DNA of 64,000 bases, taken from the NCBI RefSeq assembly GCF_048984525.1, contig NZ_JBMGJC010000010.1, forward strand, positions 89,417 to 153,416, read 5' to 3'. This DNA comes from Syntrophopropionicum propionicicum_A (GTDB lineage: Bacteria > Bacillota > Desulfotomaculia > Desulfotomaculales > Pelotomaculaceae). Below, piece by piece: positions 25,482-34,101 of the stretch; within the stretch, counting starts at the first letter, position 1, and each line of letters begins with the position of its first letter. The notes under the pieces were generated by a model. It worked only from the letters and a program-made list of their open reading frames with translations. It searched no databases and was not told where the DNA came from. The translations under genes were made by a program, and so were the position numbers.

Positions 25482-26810
25482 TTAACTTTTTTTAATCAGG
25501 TTTATAAGGTCTTTGACGGTTTCCTGAAAATTACCGTTTTTATTTAATTCATCGTTTATTTTTTCATTAGCGTGGATAACGGTGGTGTGGTCACGACCGC
25601 CAAAAGCATTGCCGATCTGCGGCAGAGAAGAGTCGGTCAATTCTCTTGACAGGTACATAGCTATCTGGCGGGGAAAAGAAATTGAGCGATTTCTTTTTTT
25701 AGATTTAAAATCTTCAACCCTTAAGCTGTAAAAATCTGCTACAACTTCTTGAATCAGTTGAATGGTAATCTGACGGGGACGGTTTGGCAGAATATCTTTC
25801 AGCACATCCGCGGCCATTTCAGGGTTTATTTCTTCTCCGTTTAAGGATGAACGGGCTATGACACGATTTAAAGCTCCTTCCAGAATACGGATGTTTGATT
25901 GTATTTTATTGGCAATAAATACAATTGTATCATCCGGCACGGTTAAATTTTCCAGCTGTGATTTTTTGCGCAGGATAGCGATCCTGGTTTCCAGGTCCGG
26001 CGGTTGGATATCAGTTATCAGGCCCCATTCAAAACGGGAGCGCAGCCTGTCTTCTAGTGTGGGAATTTCCCTCGGGGGGCGGTCGCTGGAAATAATTATT
26101 TGTTTATTGGCCTCGTACAGCGTATTGAATGTATGGAAAAATTCCTCCTGGGTCCGTTCTTTGCCGGCCAGGAACTGTATATCGTCGACCAATAGAATAT
26201 CCATACCGCGGTATTTATTTCTAAATTCCACGGTCTTATCATCACGTATGGAGTTGATTAATTCGTTTGTGAATTTTTCTGAAGTGACGTAGAAAACTTT
26301 CAGCCTGGAGTTGTGTTCCATGGTATATTGTCCGATGGCATGCATCAGGTGAGTTTTGCCCAGGCCGACGCCGCCATATATAAATAAAGGGTTATAAGCC
26401 TTGGCCGGGGCTTCCGATACGGCCAGGCAGGCGGCGTGGGTAAACCTGTTGCTGTTTCCGATAATAAAAGTATCAAAGGTATATTTCGGGTTCAAAGGTG
26501 AAGATTGAAAGTTTTCTACCGGCTTGTTATAGGTTTCATTCTGTATTTCCGGTATTTCACTCGACAGGAGAAACTGCACGCCGATATCCTGCTTGGTTAT
26601 ACTCTGAAAGACATTCTTTAAAAGAGGCGCGTAACGGTCGCTGAGCCAGCCGCGGGAAAAGTTGTTGGGCACCTCGATAATAATGGTGTTATCAACGCAG
26701 CCAAGAGGTTTGAGTGGTTTTAGCCATGCGTCGAACGAATTTTTGTTAAGTTTTTTTTCCAATATTTTTAAAGCCTTGTCCCAGAGACTCAGTACTTCGC
26801 TTCTGAGCAT
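25482..26810 (-). CDS. dnaA: Chromosomal replication initiator protein DnaA
   Basis: DnaA binds oriC boxes and melts the origin. The 442-residue product starts at ATG 26810 after GGGGG; an ATG at 26891 is in frame but lies in the regulatory leader. Domain I (residues 1-80), linker, AAA+ domain III with Walker A GGVGLGKTH and Walker B LLVDDIQF, sensor region, and domain IV with the DnaA signature GGRDHTTVIHA. Divergent from rpmH, as usual in Firmicutes. Confidence 0.98.
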   Translation of the reverse strand: MLRSEVLSLWDKALKILEKKLNKNSFDAWLKPLKPLGCVDNTIIIEVPNNFSRGWLSDRYAPLLKNVFQSITKQDIGVQFLLSSEIPEIQNETYNKPVENFQSSPLNPKYTFDTFIIGNSNRFTHAACLAVSEAPAKAYNPLFIYGGVGLGKTHLMHAIGQYTMEHNSRLKVFYVTSEKFTNELINSIRDDKTVEFRNKYRGMDILLVDDIQFLAGKERTQEEFFHTFNTLYEANKQIIISSDRPPREIPTLEDRLRSRFEWGLITDIQPPDLETRIAILRKKSQLENLTVPDDTIVFIANKIQSNIRILEGALNRVIARSSLNGEEINPEMAADVLKDILPNRPRQITIQLIQEVVADFYSLRVEDFKSKKRNRSISFPRQIAMYLSRELTDSSLPQIGNAFGGRDHTTVIHANEKINDELNKNGNFQETVKDLINLIKKS

Positions 26811-27037
26811 TTCAAACCCCCTGATAAAACAAAAAATATAGCCTAAAAAATCCTCCATAATTAGGGAGGTATTTAAGGTCTGGTTATTCACAAATTAATC
26901 CACATTTTAAATATTAAAGCTGTTGAAAAAAAGCGCTATTCAAGCATGCGGGCCAATAAAATAATACCAAAATTTACTTAAGTTATCAACAGGCTTTTTA
27001 ATGGGGCGGCCTGCCCTGGAGGGCTGTGCTGTTGTCC
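26811..27037. other. oriC, dnaA-rpmH part: DnaA boxes and dnaA leader
   Basis: Contains TTATTCACA at 26884-26892 (perfect), TAATCCACA at 26896-26904 and TTATCAACA at 26983-26991 (each one mismatch from TTATNCACA). The dnaA leader also has an inverted CCTCC/GGAGG (26851-26866) followed by six T on the minus strand. The boxes near the dnaA promoter would permit autoregulation. Confidence 0.7.
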
Positions 27038-27066
27038 TTGACGTTGGAAATCGATTACTATATAAT
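27038..27066 (+). promoter_or_regulatory. rpmH promoter
   Basis: TTGACG (27038-27043), 17-nt spacer, TATAAT (27061-27066), about 65 nt ahead of rpmH. Confidence 0.8.
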
Positions 27067-27131
27067 GGTTGTGTGTGTCTGTCAGTAGAAGCTTTTTGGT
27101 GTTTTTTTCGCAAAAAAAGGAGGTGTAGATT

Positions 27132-27266
27132 TTGAAGCGTACTTACCAGCCAAAGGCTCGTAAACATAAAAAAGTGCACGGCTTTCTAAAAAGAATGTCT
27201 ACCCTGTCAGGTAGGAACGTAATAAAAAGAAGGAGAATCAAGGGCAGGAAAAGATTAACCGCTTAA
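27132..27266 (+). CDS. rpmH: 50S ribosomal protein L34
   Basis: A 44-residue, very basic protein of exactly the usual length, opening MKRTYQPKARKHKKVHGFL and ending GRKRLTA. TTG 27132 follows AGGAGGTG. Classic start of the rpmH-rnpA-yidD-yidC-khpB-mnmE-mnmG-rsmG cluster to the right of the origin. A GGCC-armed imperfect hairpin lies just after the stop (27264-27292). Confidence 0.96.
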   Translation: MKRTYQPKARKHKKVHGFLKRMSTLSGRNVIKRRRIKGRKRLTA

Positions 27267-27425
27267 GGCCGCTTAATCAAAGTGGCCTTTATAAATGTTT
27301 ATTGACATTTGAGTATGAGAGTATATTTTTGTGGTTATAACTATATAATGGGTACATTTAATTATTTTTGTTTTTGTAGATTAACTATGTTTGAGAGGGA
27401 TTAAAAAGCTTCAACAGAGGATTAA

Positions 27426-27758
27426 ATGAAAGTCCTTACGACACTCAAAAAAAATAAGGAATACAGAATCGTTTACAGCCGGGGCAAGTCGCTCGCAGAC
27501 CGCTACCTGGTGGTATATTTTTTAGCTAATAATTTAGAGTTCTGTCGATTTGGTTTTACTGTAAGCAAAAAAACAGGTAACGCTGTTACCCGAAACAGGA
27601 TCAGGCGCCTGCTGAAGGAAGCGTGCAGGCTGAACCATAATATTTTTAGCGGCGGGTTTGACCTGGTATTTGTAGCCCGCCGCGGCATTGTTGCTTTAGA
27701 CTACAGGCAGGTTGAAGAAAGTTTGTTGAAGCTGGTAAAAAAAGTATACAAAAGGTGA
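27426..27758 (+). CDS. rnpA: Ribonuclease P protein component
   Basis: RnpA is the protein cofactor of RNase P, which matures tRNA 5' ends. The 110-residue product has the FTVSKKTGNAVTRNRIRRLLKEA block, i.e. the conserved RNR motif (given in parts: FGFTVSKKTG, then AVTRNRIRRLLKEA). It lies between rpmH and yidD; its stop overlaps the region of the yidD start. Confidence 0.96.
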   Translation: MKVLTTLKKNKEYRIVYSRGKSLADRYLVVYFLANNLEFCRFGFTVSKKTGNAVTRNRIRRLLKEACRLNHNIFSGGFDLVFVARRGIVALDYRQVEESLLKLVKKVYKR

Positions 27759-27763
27759 TTTTT

Positions 27764-27970
27764 TTGAAGTTTTTCTTGCTTACTATAATCAGGATCTACC
27801 AGCTCCTTTTATCACCGCTGAAAAAGCCTACTTGCCGTTTTTATCCGACGTGCTCTCATTACGCGTTAGAAGCTGTGGAAAAATACGGTGCTTTTAAGGG
27901 TTCCCGGATGGCCCTGGTCAGGTTGTTGAAATGCCATCCCTTTCACCCCGGCGGCTACGATCCCGTTTAA
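27764..27970 (+). CDS. yidD: Membrane protein insertion efficiency factor YidD
   Basis: A 68-residue protein with an N-terminal amphipathic or hydrophobic helix (FFLLTIIRIYQLLLSP) and the family core CRFYPTCSHYALEA, then HPGGYDPV. It assists YidC, encoded next. TTG 27764 is preferred (AAAAGGTG ahead); GTG 27755 is in frame but overlaps that site and the rnpA stop. Confidence 0.95.
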   Translation: MKFFLLTIIRIYQLLLSPLKKPTCRFYPTCSHYALEAVEKYGAFKGSRMALVRLLKCHPFHPGGYDPV

Positions 27971-28026
27971 AGCAGGATAAAAAAACCGCTTGACTTTTAA
28001 TAGTTAATTTAAGGAGGCGGGAATTA

Positions 28027-28695
28027 TTGGGAATATTTCAAAGTATTGTTGATGGAATGACCTGGCTTTTAAATAACCTTTATAATTTTACCGGTTCTAT
28101 AGGCATTCCCAGTTATGCGCTCGCTATTATTCTGCTCACTGTCCTGATCAAGGTGGTCCTTTACCCGCTGACACAGAAACAAATGAAGTCAATGCTGGGA
28201 ATGCAGCAGATCCAGCCCAAAATAAAGGAAATTCAGGATAAGTGGAAAAATAAGGACCCGAAAAAAATGCAGGAAGAGATTATGAAGCTGTACAAGGAAC
28301 ATAATGTCAACCCTGCCGCGGGCTGCCTGCCGCTTTTAATCCAGATGCCGATATTAATAGCCCTGTACCGGTCATTATTTACTTTTGATTATGTAAACCC
28401 GGCACATGCGACTTTTTTTTGGCTGCAAAACCTGACCGACAAGGACCCCTACTTCATACTGCCTGTTCTGGCGGGTGTTACAACTTATTTGCAATCAAAG
28501 ATGACGACTATGAGCAACGACCCCACTCAAAAAATGATGCTTTACACAATGCCCGTTTTTATTGGCTGGATATCAGCCACCGTACCGGCCGGCCTGGCGC
28601 TTTACTGGGTAGTATTTAACATTGCCAGCATCGTCCAGCAGTATTTTATAAATAAACAGGCCCTGCCGGTGAAAGGAGAGGTTGGCGGAAAGTGA
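28027..28695 (+). CDS. yidC: Membrane protein insertase YidC/Oxa1
   Basis: A 222-residue Oxa1-type insertase with five hydrophobic segments and the charged cytoplasmic loop between the first two (about residues 55-95, KQMKSMLGMQQIQPKIKEI). TTG 28027 follows GGAGGCGGG. The groove residue that is usually Arg (IRxxLxPL) appears as Lys in TVLIKVVLYPL. No lipobox is visible. The stop overlaps khpB by 4 nt. Confidence 0.96.
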   Translation: MGIFQSIVDGMTWLLNNLYNFTGSIGIPSYALAIILLTVLIKVVLYPLTQKQMKSMLGMQQIQPKIKEIQDKWKNKDPKKMQEEIMKLYKEHNVNPAAGCLPLLIQMPILIALYRSLFTFDYVNPAHATFFWLQNLTDKDPYFILPVLAGVTTYLQSKMTTMSNDPTQKMMLYTMPVFIGWISATVPAGLALYWVVFNIASIVQQYFINKQALPVKGEVGGK

Positions 28696-29312
28696 AATTT
28701 GTCGAAAAAATAGGCAAAACCGTGGAGGAGGCCGTCGTTCAGGCCCTTAAAGAACTTGACGCCACCAGGGACGAAGTAGACGTGGAAGTACTGGAGGAAC
28801 CGTCAAAGGGTATATTGGGTTTGATCAAGGTAAAACCAGCCAGGGTAAAAGTGATATTAAAAGATAATCCGCTTAAGAGAGCCTCCGGTTTGTTAAAAGG
28901 TATTTTTCAGACCATGGATCTTGATGTTAAAATAAATATTACAGAAAATGATAAAACTATGTTTATCAACCTGGAAGGACCCGACCTGGGTATTTTAATA
29001 GGGCGGCGGGGTGAAACGCTGGACGCCCTGCAGTACCTGGTCAACCTTTCGGTAAATAAAAACCAGGAAGTAAGAAAAAAAATTATTATAGACATAGAGG
29101 GATACCGCAACAGGCGTGAGAAAACCTTGCAAAGGCTGGCGCTAAAACTGGCGGACAAGGCCAGGCAGAGAGGAAGAAACGTGGTTTTGGAACCTATGAG
29201 CTCTCAGGAACGGCGAATTATTCACACTGCCCTGCAGGGAAGGGACGACATATACACCTTTAGCGAAGGGGAAGAACCTTACCGCAAAATAATAATATCC
29301 CCCAAGAAATAA
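28692..29312 (+). CDS. khpB: RNA-binding protein KhpB (Jag/EloR)
   Basis: A 206-residue protein: Jag N-terminal domain (residues 1-50, ending SKGILGLIKVKPARV), KH domain (about 75-145, with IGRRGETLDALQYL) and R3H domain (150-206, with SSQERRIIHTAL). It binds RNA and affects cell elongation and division in Gram-positives. GTG 28692 overlaps the yidC stop, so translation is coupled. A terminator follows. Confidence 0.95.
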   Translation: MKFVEKIGKTVEEAVVQALKELDATRDEVDVEVLEEPSKGILGLIKVKPARVKVILKDNPLKRASGLLKGIFQTMDLDVKINITENDKTMFINLEGPDLGILIGRRGETLDALQYLVNLSVNKNQEVRKKIIIDIEGYRNRREKTLQRLALKLADKARQRGRNVVLEPMSSQERRIIHTALQGRDDIYTFSEGEEPYRKIIISPKK

Positions 29313-29315
29313 AGT

Positions 29316-29347
29316 AAACCCAGCGGGAAGTGAGCCCGCTGGGTTTT
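29316..29347 (+). terminator. khpB terminator
   Basis: AAACCCAGCGGG / CCCGCTGGGTTT with a 7-nt loop and six T. It lies only 30 nt ahead of the mnmE start. Confidence 0.85.
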
Positions 29348-29377
29348 TTAAAAATAATGCGACCGGAGGGCGGCGCC

Positions 29378-30757
29378 TTGTTTGAAGACACCATTGCCGC
29401 GATTTCCACCCCCCTGGGCGAAGGGGGCATCGGCATAGTAAGATTAAGCGGGCCGGCGGCTGTTGATATAGCTGGAAAAATATTCAGGGCCAGGAGAGGC
29501 GAATGGGCTGACGCGGCCGGCGGCAGCCTTATTTACGGCCATATTTATGATCTTAACGGCGCGGTGTTGGACGAGGTCCTTTTAGGCTATATGAAAGCAC
29601 CTCATACATATACCCGGGAAGATGTCGTGGAGATTAACGGACACGGGGGGGCGCTGCCCCTGAAAAAAATACTGGAGCTTGTGCTTGCCGCGGGAGCGCG
29701 CCTGGCGCTGCCCGGCGAATTTAGCATGAGAGCTTTTTTAAACGGCAGGATGGACCTGGCCCAGGCTGAATCTGTAATAGATATCATCCGCGCCAAAACG
29801 GAAGGCGGGTTAAGGCTGGCGGCGGGACAGCTCAAAGGAGACCTGTCAAAAAAAATTAATGTTTTACAGGAAAAACTTTTGGGGCTGCTGGCGCAGGTAG
29901 AGGCGAACATCGACTTTCCCGATGAAGACCTGGAAGCAAAGACTATGGCGGAAATATCCCTTTACAGCGAAGAAATTATTTCAGAGCTGAAAGAATTAAT
30001 CAGGGGAGCCGATGCCGGCAAAATATACCGGGAAGGTATCAGCACGATCATAATCGGGCGGCCAAACGTCGGCAAGTCGTCGCTACTTAACGCCCTGGTG
30101 CGGGAAAACAGGGCCATTGTCACTGATATACCCGGCACGACCAGGGATATTATAGAGGAAATTATTAATATAGGCGGAATCCCTCTTAAAATAATTGACA
30201 CGGCGGGACTGCACGAGACAGAAAATATCATCGAAAAAATCGGCATTGAAAAAACCAAAGAAACAATAGAAAAAGCCGGCCTCGTGCTCCTGGTCCTTGA
30301 CGCCTCCAGAGAATTGACTGGAGAAGACCAGGCGATCATTGAATCCGTGGGAGACAAGAAAACAGTCTTTCTCATAAACAAAGCAGATATTGAAGAAAAA
30401 AAAATTGACCCGGATAAAGTGGCCGCGCGCGCTTCCGGGCGGCCGGTCTTATGGGTTTCAGCCAAAAAAGGGACAGGGCTGGAGCAGCTGGAAAAAATAA
30501 TTTTTGAAATGGTTATGGAAGGACAGATAGCGAATAACGATACCGTCCTGGTTACCAGCGTACGGCACAAGCATGCCCTGGAAAAAGCGGCGGCCCACCT
30601 GGAAGACGCGCGATCAGGCATCACAAGCGACGTTCCTGTTGACATAATCGCCATAGATATCAGGGCCGCCTGGGAGGCGCTGGGTGAAATAACCGGGTCA
30701 ACTGTCACAGAGGACCTTTTGGACAGGATATTCGCCGATTTTTGTATCGGGAAGTGA
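29378..30757 (+). CDS. mnmE: tRNA modification GTPase MnmE
   Basis: With MnmG it installs the 5-(carboxymethyl)aminomethyl group on wobble U34. 459 residues from TTG 29378, which has GGAGGG 7 nt ahead. The upstream ATG candidates lie in or next to the khpB terminator. Order seen: N-terminal tetrahydrofolate-binding domain (DTIAAISTPLGEGGIGIVRL), helical domain, G domain with GRPNVGKSS, TTRD, DTAGL and NKAD, and the C-terminal CIGK motif. It is followed by mnmG after 10 nt. Confidence 0.97.
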   Translation: MFEDTIAAISTPLGEGGIGIVRLSGPAAVDIAGKIFRARRGEWADAAGGSLIYGHIYDLNGAVLDEVLLGYMKAPHTYTREDVVEINGHGGALPLKKILELVLAAGARLALPGEFSMRAFLNGRMDLAQAESVIDIIRAKTEGGLRLAAGQLKGDLSKKINVLQEKLLGLLAQVEANIDFPDEDLEAKTMAEISLYSEEIISELKELIRGADAGKIYREGISTIIIGRPNVGKSSLLNALVRENRAIVTDIPGTTRDIIEEIINIGGIPLKIIDTAGLHETENIIEKIGIEKTKETIEKAGLVLLVLDASRELTGEDQAIIESVGDKKTVFLINKADIEEKKIDPDKVAARASGRPVLWVSAKKGTGLEQLEKIIFEMVMEGQIANNDTVLVTSVRHKHALEKAAAHLEDARSGITSDVPVDIIAIDIRAAWEALGEITGSTVTEDLLDRIFADFCIGK

Positions 30758-30767
30758 GGCGGCGCAA

Positions 30768-32666
30768 GTGGAGTATCTGGCCGGAAAATATGATGTCGTA
30801 GTGGTAGGGGCGGGACACGCGGGCTGCGAGGCTGGCCTTGCCGCGGCCAGGATGGGCTGCCGCACCCTGGTGCTTACCTTAAACCTGGATAATGTCGCCC
30901 TGATGCCCTGCAACCCGGCGGTGGGCGGGCCGGCCAAGGGACACCTGGTGCGTGAAGTCGACGCCCTGGGCGGCGAGATAGGGCTGAACACGGACCGGCA
31001 TTCTATCCAGATGCGGCTTTTAAACACGGCTAAAGGACCCGCGGTACACGCGCTGCGGGCGCAGGCAGACAAGAAGGGCTACCAGGCCGGCATGAAACAG
31101 GTACTGGAAATGCAGCCGGGGCTCGATCTAAAACAGGCGCTGGTCGAGAGACTGACAGCCTCAAAGGGAAAAATCAACGGCGTTGTGACCAGTACCGGGG
31201 CCGTGTTTGAGGCTGCGGCGGTTGTGCTGACCACAGGCACCTATTTAAAAGGGCAAATTATTATCGGTGACCTGTCTTTTTCCGGCGGCCCGAACGGGCA
31301 GTTTCCGTCAGTCGCCCTGTCTGACAGCCTGGCTGAACTGGGGCTGAAGCTCGGCCGCTTTAAAACCGGCACACCGGCAAGGGTCGACCGCAACAGCATT
31401 GATTTCAGCCGCATGGCCATCCAGCCGGGTGATGAAAAGACCCATAATTTTTCTTTTATATCGGACATCAAACAAAGAGAACAGATGCCCTGCTGGCTGA
31501 CGTACACAACGGAGGAAACGCACCGGATCATACGTGACAACCTGTACCGGGCGCCTCTTTATACCGGGCTTATCCAGAGCCTGGGCCCGCGTTACTGTCC
31601 GTCGATAGAAACAAAAGTAGTGAGGTTTTCAGATAAACCGGCGCACCAGGTTTTTATAGAGCCGGAGGGAAAAAACACGTCGGAGATGTATGTCCAGGGC
31701 ATGTCCACCAGCCTGCCCGAGGACGTGCAGTTAGCCATGCTGCGCACCCTGCCCGGACTGGAAAAGGTGGAGATAATGCGGGTCGGCTACGCCATTGAAT
31801 ACGATTATATTATTCCCACCCAGTTAAAGCTGTCTCTGGAAACTAAAACTGTGCCGGGTCTGTTCACAGCCGGCCAGATCAACGGCACCTCCGGTTACGA
31901 GGAAGCGGCGGCCCAGGGTATTGTGGCTGGAATTAACGCCGCCCTCTATGTCAGGGAAAGGGAACCTTTCACCCTGGGCAGGCCGGAGGCTTATATAGGC
32001 GTGATGATAGACGACCTGGTGACCAAGGAAATTGATGAACCATACCGTATGCTTACCTCCAGGGCGGAATACAGGCTCCTTTTAAGGCAGGACAACGCCG
32101 ACCTCAGGCTGTCTGAAAAAGGCTTTGAAGTCGGCCTTGTAACGCCGGAAAGATATAAAGCCTTTGAAAATAAGAAAAAAATGATCGGGGAGGAAAGGTC
32201 CCGTCTGGAAAAAACCATGGTCCCTGTAACCGAAGAAACAAAAAAAATATTACAGGAATTAAAAAGCGCCGATCTGCCCCAGCAGGGCGCGTCTCTGGCC
32301 GGGATACTGCGCCGCCCCGAAATAAGCTTTGAAAACCTGCTGCGCCTGCCCGGAGCACACCCCGACCTGCCGGAGGAAGTGCGGGAGCAGGTGGAGATCC
32401 AGCTGAAATACGAGGGTTACATAAAAAAACAGCAGGCCCAGGTGGAACGCTTTAAAAAGATGGAAGAGAAGAAAATCCCTCTGGATTTGGACTATGCGGA
32501 GGTCGGGGGCCTTAAAGCCGAAGCCAGGGAAAAACTTGAGCAGGTCAGGCCGGTATCAATAGGCCAGGCTTCCAGGATAGCGGGGGTCACACCGGCGGAT
32601 ATATCGGTGCTTTTAATATACCTGGAACAAAAGCGCCGCCGCAAAGAAAGCAAAGAAACAAAATAA
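30768..32666 (+). CDS. mnmG: tRNA modification enzyme MnmG (GidA)
   Basis: FAD-dependent partner of MnmE. 632 residues, with the N-terminal FAD site GAGHAGCEAGLAAARMG, the PCNPAVGGPAKGHLVREVDA block, NGTSGYEEAAAQG (second FAD contact), and the C-terminal helical domain used for tRNA and MnmE binding. GTG 30768 has GAGGCGG ahead. Length is normal for the long form. Confidence 0.97.
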   Translation: MEYLAGKYDVVVVGAGHAGCEAGLAAARMGCRTLVLTLNLDNVALMPCNPAVGGPAKGHLVREVDALGGEIGLNTDRHSIQMRLLNTAKGPAVHALRAQADKKGYQAGMKQVLEMQPGLDLKQALVERLTASKGKINGVVTSTGAVFEAAAVVLTTGTYLKGQIIIGDLSFSGGPNGQFPSVALSDSLAELGLKLGRFKTGTPARVDRNSIDFSRMAIQPGDEKTHNFSFISDIKQREQMPCWLTYTTEETHRIIRDNLYRAPLYTGLIQSLGPRYCPSIETKVVRFSDKPAHQVFIEPEGKNTSEMYVQGMSTSLPEDVQLAMLRTLPGLEKVEIMRVGYAIEYDYIIPTQLKLSLETKTVPGLFTAGQINGTSGYEEAAAQGIVAGINAALYVREREPFTLGRPEAYIGVMIDDLVTKEIDEPYRMLTSRAEYRLLLRQDNADLRLSEKGFEVGLVTPERYKAFENKKKMIGEERSRLEKTMVPVTEETKKILQELKSADLPQQGASLAGILRRPEISFENLLRLPGAHPDLPEEVREQVEIQLKYEGYIKKQQAQVERFKKMEEKKIPLDLDYAEVGGLKAEAREKLEQVRPVSIGQASRIAGVTPADISVLLIYLEQKRRRKESKETK

Positions 32667-32668
32667 TT

Positions 32669-32858
32669 ATCACAGAATTAACAGGATTTATAAGATTAAC
32701 AAGATTTTAAGACTATATTAATCAATATATTTTGATTTTAATTATGAAAAATGTGTATCATATCGATTTTAAGAATTAACAAGGGATATAATAATTTTTT
32801 ATGAATAAAATATTATTTTAATCCTGTAAATCCTGATAATCTTGTTAATCCTGTGAAA
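32669..32858. repeat. AGGATTAAC-iteron inverted element, copy 2
   Basis: Begins 2-3 nt after the mnmG stop. Left arm TCACAGAATTAACAGGATTT, AAGATTAACAAGATT; right arm inverse AATCTTGTTAATCCTGTGA. About 100 bp of AT-rich centre with no frame. Confidence 0.75.
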
Positions 32859-32888
32859 AATATTTGAATTATTTTTTTAAGGTGAGAT

Positions 32889-33608
32889 ATGAATGTTTTG
32901 AGAGAGGTCCTGTCGGGCTGGGCCGCTGAAACAGGGATAAAACTTGCGGAAGAGCAGCTGGACCAGTTTGAAAAATTTTATCACATGGTTGTTGAAACCA
33001 ATAAAAGCTTTAATCTTACCGCTATAATTGACGAAAAAGAATTTGCGGTAAAGCACCTTATCGATTCGCTGACCTGCTTTAAAGCGGTAGACGTCAAAAC
33101 AGGCGCCAGGGTCCTGGACGTAGGATCGGGCGCCGGTTTTCCGGGTATGCCTATGGCTATATTTCGTACTGACCTGCAGATAACCCTGTTGGAAGCAACA
33201 GAAAAGAGGGTAAAATTCCTAAATATGGCTATAACAGGGTTGGGCTTGCAAAATGTTAAAGCTGTCCATGCGCGGGCCGAGGATTTTGGCCGGGGAAATG
33301 TTTTTAGAGATAAATATGATGTGGTTGTTTCCAGGGCGGTGGCGCCTCTGGCCGTGCTGGCTGAATACTGCCTTCCCCATCTCAAGGCGGGAGGCGTTTT
33401 TATAGCCATGAAAGGGCCGAAAACACAGGAGGAAATTAAGACGGCCCAAAATGCCCTGGCCGTCCTGGGCGGAGCTGTTAAAGAGGCTGTAGACATTCAT
33501 CTCCCCTGCACGGGAGATGAAAGAGTACTGGTCGTGATCAGTAAAATAAAAGCGACACCGGACACTTACCCCAGGCGCGCCGGCATCCCGGCTAAAAAAC
33601 CCCTGTAA
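32889..33608 (+). CDS. rsmG: 16S rRNA (guanine527-N7) methyltransferase
   Basis: A 239-residue SAM-dependent methyltransferase. Family signs: LTAIIDEKEFAVKHLIDSL, the SAM loop VLDVGSGAGFPG (near residue 76), and KKGKxFxAMKGP-like (FIAMKGPKTQEE). Acts on G527 of 16S rRNA. Last gene of the conserved cluster before parA. It lies downstream of a repeat element. Confidence 0.96.
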   Translation: MNVLREVLSGWAAETGIKLAEEQLDQFEKFYHMVVETNKSFNLTAIIDEKEFAVKHLIDSLTCFKAVDVKTGARVLDVGSGAGFPGMPMAIFRTDLQITLLEATEKRVKFLNMAITGLGLQNVKAVHARAEDFGRGNVFRDKYDVVVSRAVAPLAVLAEYCLPHLKAGGVFIAMKGPKTQEEIKTAQNALAVLGGAVKEAVDIHLPCTGDERVLVVISKIKATPDTYPRRAGIPAKKPL

Positions 33609-33671
33609 TTTGGCTGATCCATAGTTTTGAACCTGGTTAGCTCTAATTTCAACTATAGAGATAAGTAAAAA

Positions 33672-33916
33672 ATTTTAACAGGATTAACAAGATGAAAAAA
33701 CGATTAACAGGATTTTTTAAAAATATAAAATGTTAATGAAAATTATTTGTATTAATTTTGTACTGTCTCGTACTTAGAAAGTTATTTATAATCTTGTAAA
33801 TCTTAATAATCTTGTAAATCTTAATAATCTTGTAAATCTTAATAATCTTGTAAACCATGTGAAAAATATATATTAAGACTAATTAAGTAAATCCCTAGTA
33901 ATCCTGTCAATGTGTT
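33672..33916. repeat. AGGATTAAC-iteron inverted element, copy 3 (expanded)
   Basis: Left part TTTTAACAGGATTAACAAGA and CGATTAACAGGATTTT; right part ends AATCCTGTCAATGTGTTT. The right half carries an 18-bp tandem repeat (see 33788-33854). The rest of 33609-34101 shows only a terminator and AT-rich sequence. Confidence 0.7.
33788..33854. repeat. Tandem 18-bp repeat, 3.7 copies
   Basis: ATAATCTTGTAAATCTTA occurs at 33788, 33806 and 33824 without a mismatch, then a partial copy at 33842. Each unit is a slight variant of the iteron in the dispersed elements, so it looks like slippage amplification inside copy 3. Confidence 0.85.
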
Positions 33917-33917
33917 T

Positions 33918-33942
33918 AAACCCGCTTGCGGCGGGTTTTTTG
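33918..33942 (+). terminator. Rho-independent terminator
   Basis: AAACCCGC-TTGCG-GCGGGTTTTTT, between the repeat and parA. Probably ends the rsmG transcript. Confidence 0.75.
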
Positions 33943-34101
33943 TTGGCGTGATCGTGAAAAAAGCCCCAGAAGGTTTTAAAGAAGGCAGTTTTTATATAAG
34001 AACAAATAAAAAACAGCTGCAAATTTGGGCCTGCAAAAGGAAATATTTTGTCGACAGAGAAGTAATAAAAAAGTTGAAAAAGAAACCTGCGGGGGTGAAA
34101 T

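Noticed and set aside
26811..26891. N-terminal extension of DnaA from ATG 26891
   Set aside because: The extension lies in the promoter and DnaA-box region; ATG 26810 has a GGGGG site and the standard DnaA beginning.
33788..33854. Short direct repeats that might be a CRISPR array
   Set aside because: Units are adjacent with no spacers and are 18 bp; they are tandem copies of an element iteron. No cas gene in the window.
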